From Psococerastis gibbosa (lineage: Eukaryota; Arthropoda; Insecta; Psocodea; Psocidae): 64,000 nt of DNA. The stretch lies in NCBI GenBank assembly GCA_963971405.1, contig OZ020487.1, positions 22,367,371 to 22,431,370 of the forward strand. Direction: 5' to 3'. How positions within the stretch are numbered: the first letter of the stretch is position 1; every line of letters starts with the position of its first letter. The position numbers and the translations under genes were made by a program. This document shows, piece by piece, positions 63,891-64,000 of this stretch. The notes beneath the pieces were generated by a model. It saw only the letters and a list, made by a program, of their open reading frames with translations. It searched no databases and was not told the origin of the DNA.

Positions 63891-64000
63891 TAATTGGCCA
63901 TGATCATAGTCCCAAGATTTGCATCTTCTCCTCGAGTTGAGCAAGTCTCAAATCGCAGATAAAGTGTAACTGTGCTAGTGGGTTTCCCTCTGTAGATGGC

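Overview
The window is nuclear DNA of an arthropod, most likely an insect or crustacean. It is AT-rich, its genes are split by GT-AG introns, and it is crowded with transposon debris. The arthropod call rests mainly on a gene that reads as Cp190, a BTB/zinc-finger insulator and centrosome protein of arthropods. No bacterial, organellar or viral block is seen.

Layout. (1) 1-1711: the 3' part of a LINE (end of reverse transcriptase plus RNase H), with frame breaks and an A-tail. (2) 2224-10070, minus: ten coding exons of Cp190 (at least 675 codons; the 3' end lies outside the window). All intron phases join cleanly, and the introns are stuffed with inverted-repeat elements. (3) 10085-12442: intergenic gap between divergent genes. 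(4) 12443-17398, plus: seven exons of a katanin p60-like AAA ATPase (KATNAL2 type); only the first N-terminal residues are missing. (5) 17768-19954, minus: complete RpS17 (eS17), 130 residues, with an isolated ATG exon, lying tail-to-tail with the katanin gene. (6) About 20,000-53,500: 33 kb with no gene I can support, filled with MITEs, hAT, pogo-type and TTAA elements, SINEs, LINE tails and homopolymer tracts. (7) 53,531-53,731, plus: one exon with the signal peptide and start of the prodomain of a furin-like proprotein convertase; no later exon was found. (8) 53,970-64,000: more transposon remnants.

The three well-resolved genes (chromatin insulator, microtubule severing, ribosome) are functionally unrelated housekeeping neighbours. 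The most unusual content is mobile. Ten or so short elements share termini of the form GGCGC-N-ATTCCACC, 3-bp TWA-type target duplications and an internal inverted motif, TGACGTGGTAGCAGACAT. Several are composites: a second MITE sits at the exact palindromic centre of the first. One composite has inserted into another. One simple copy landed inside the splice donor of a katanin exon and supplies its +5 G. The inner MITE keeps a conserved ATG and about 20 codons, possibly a relic of the parent transposon's DNA-binding protein.
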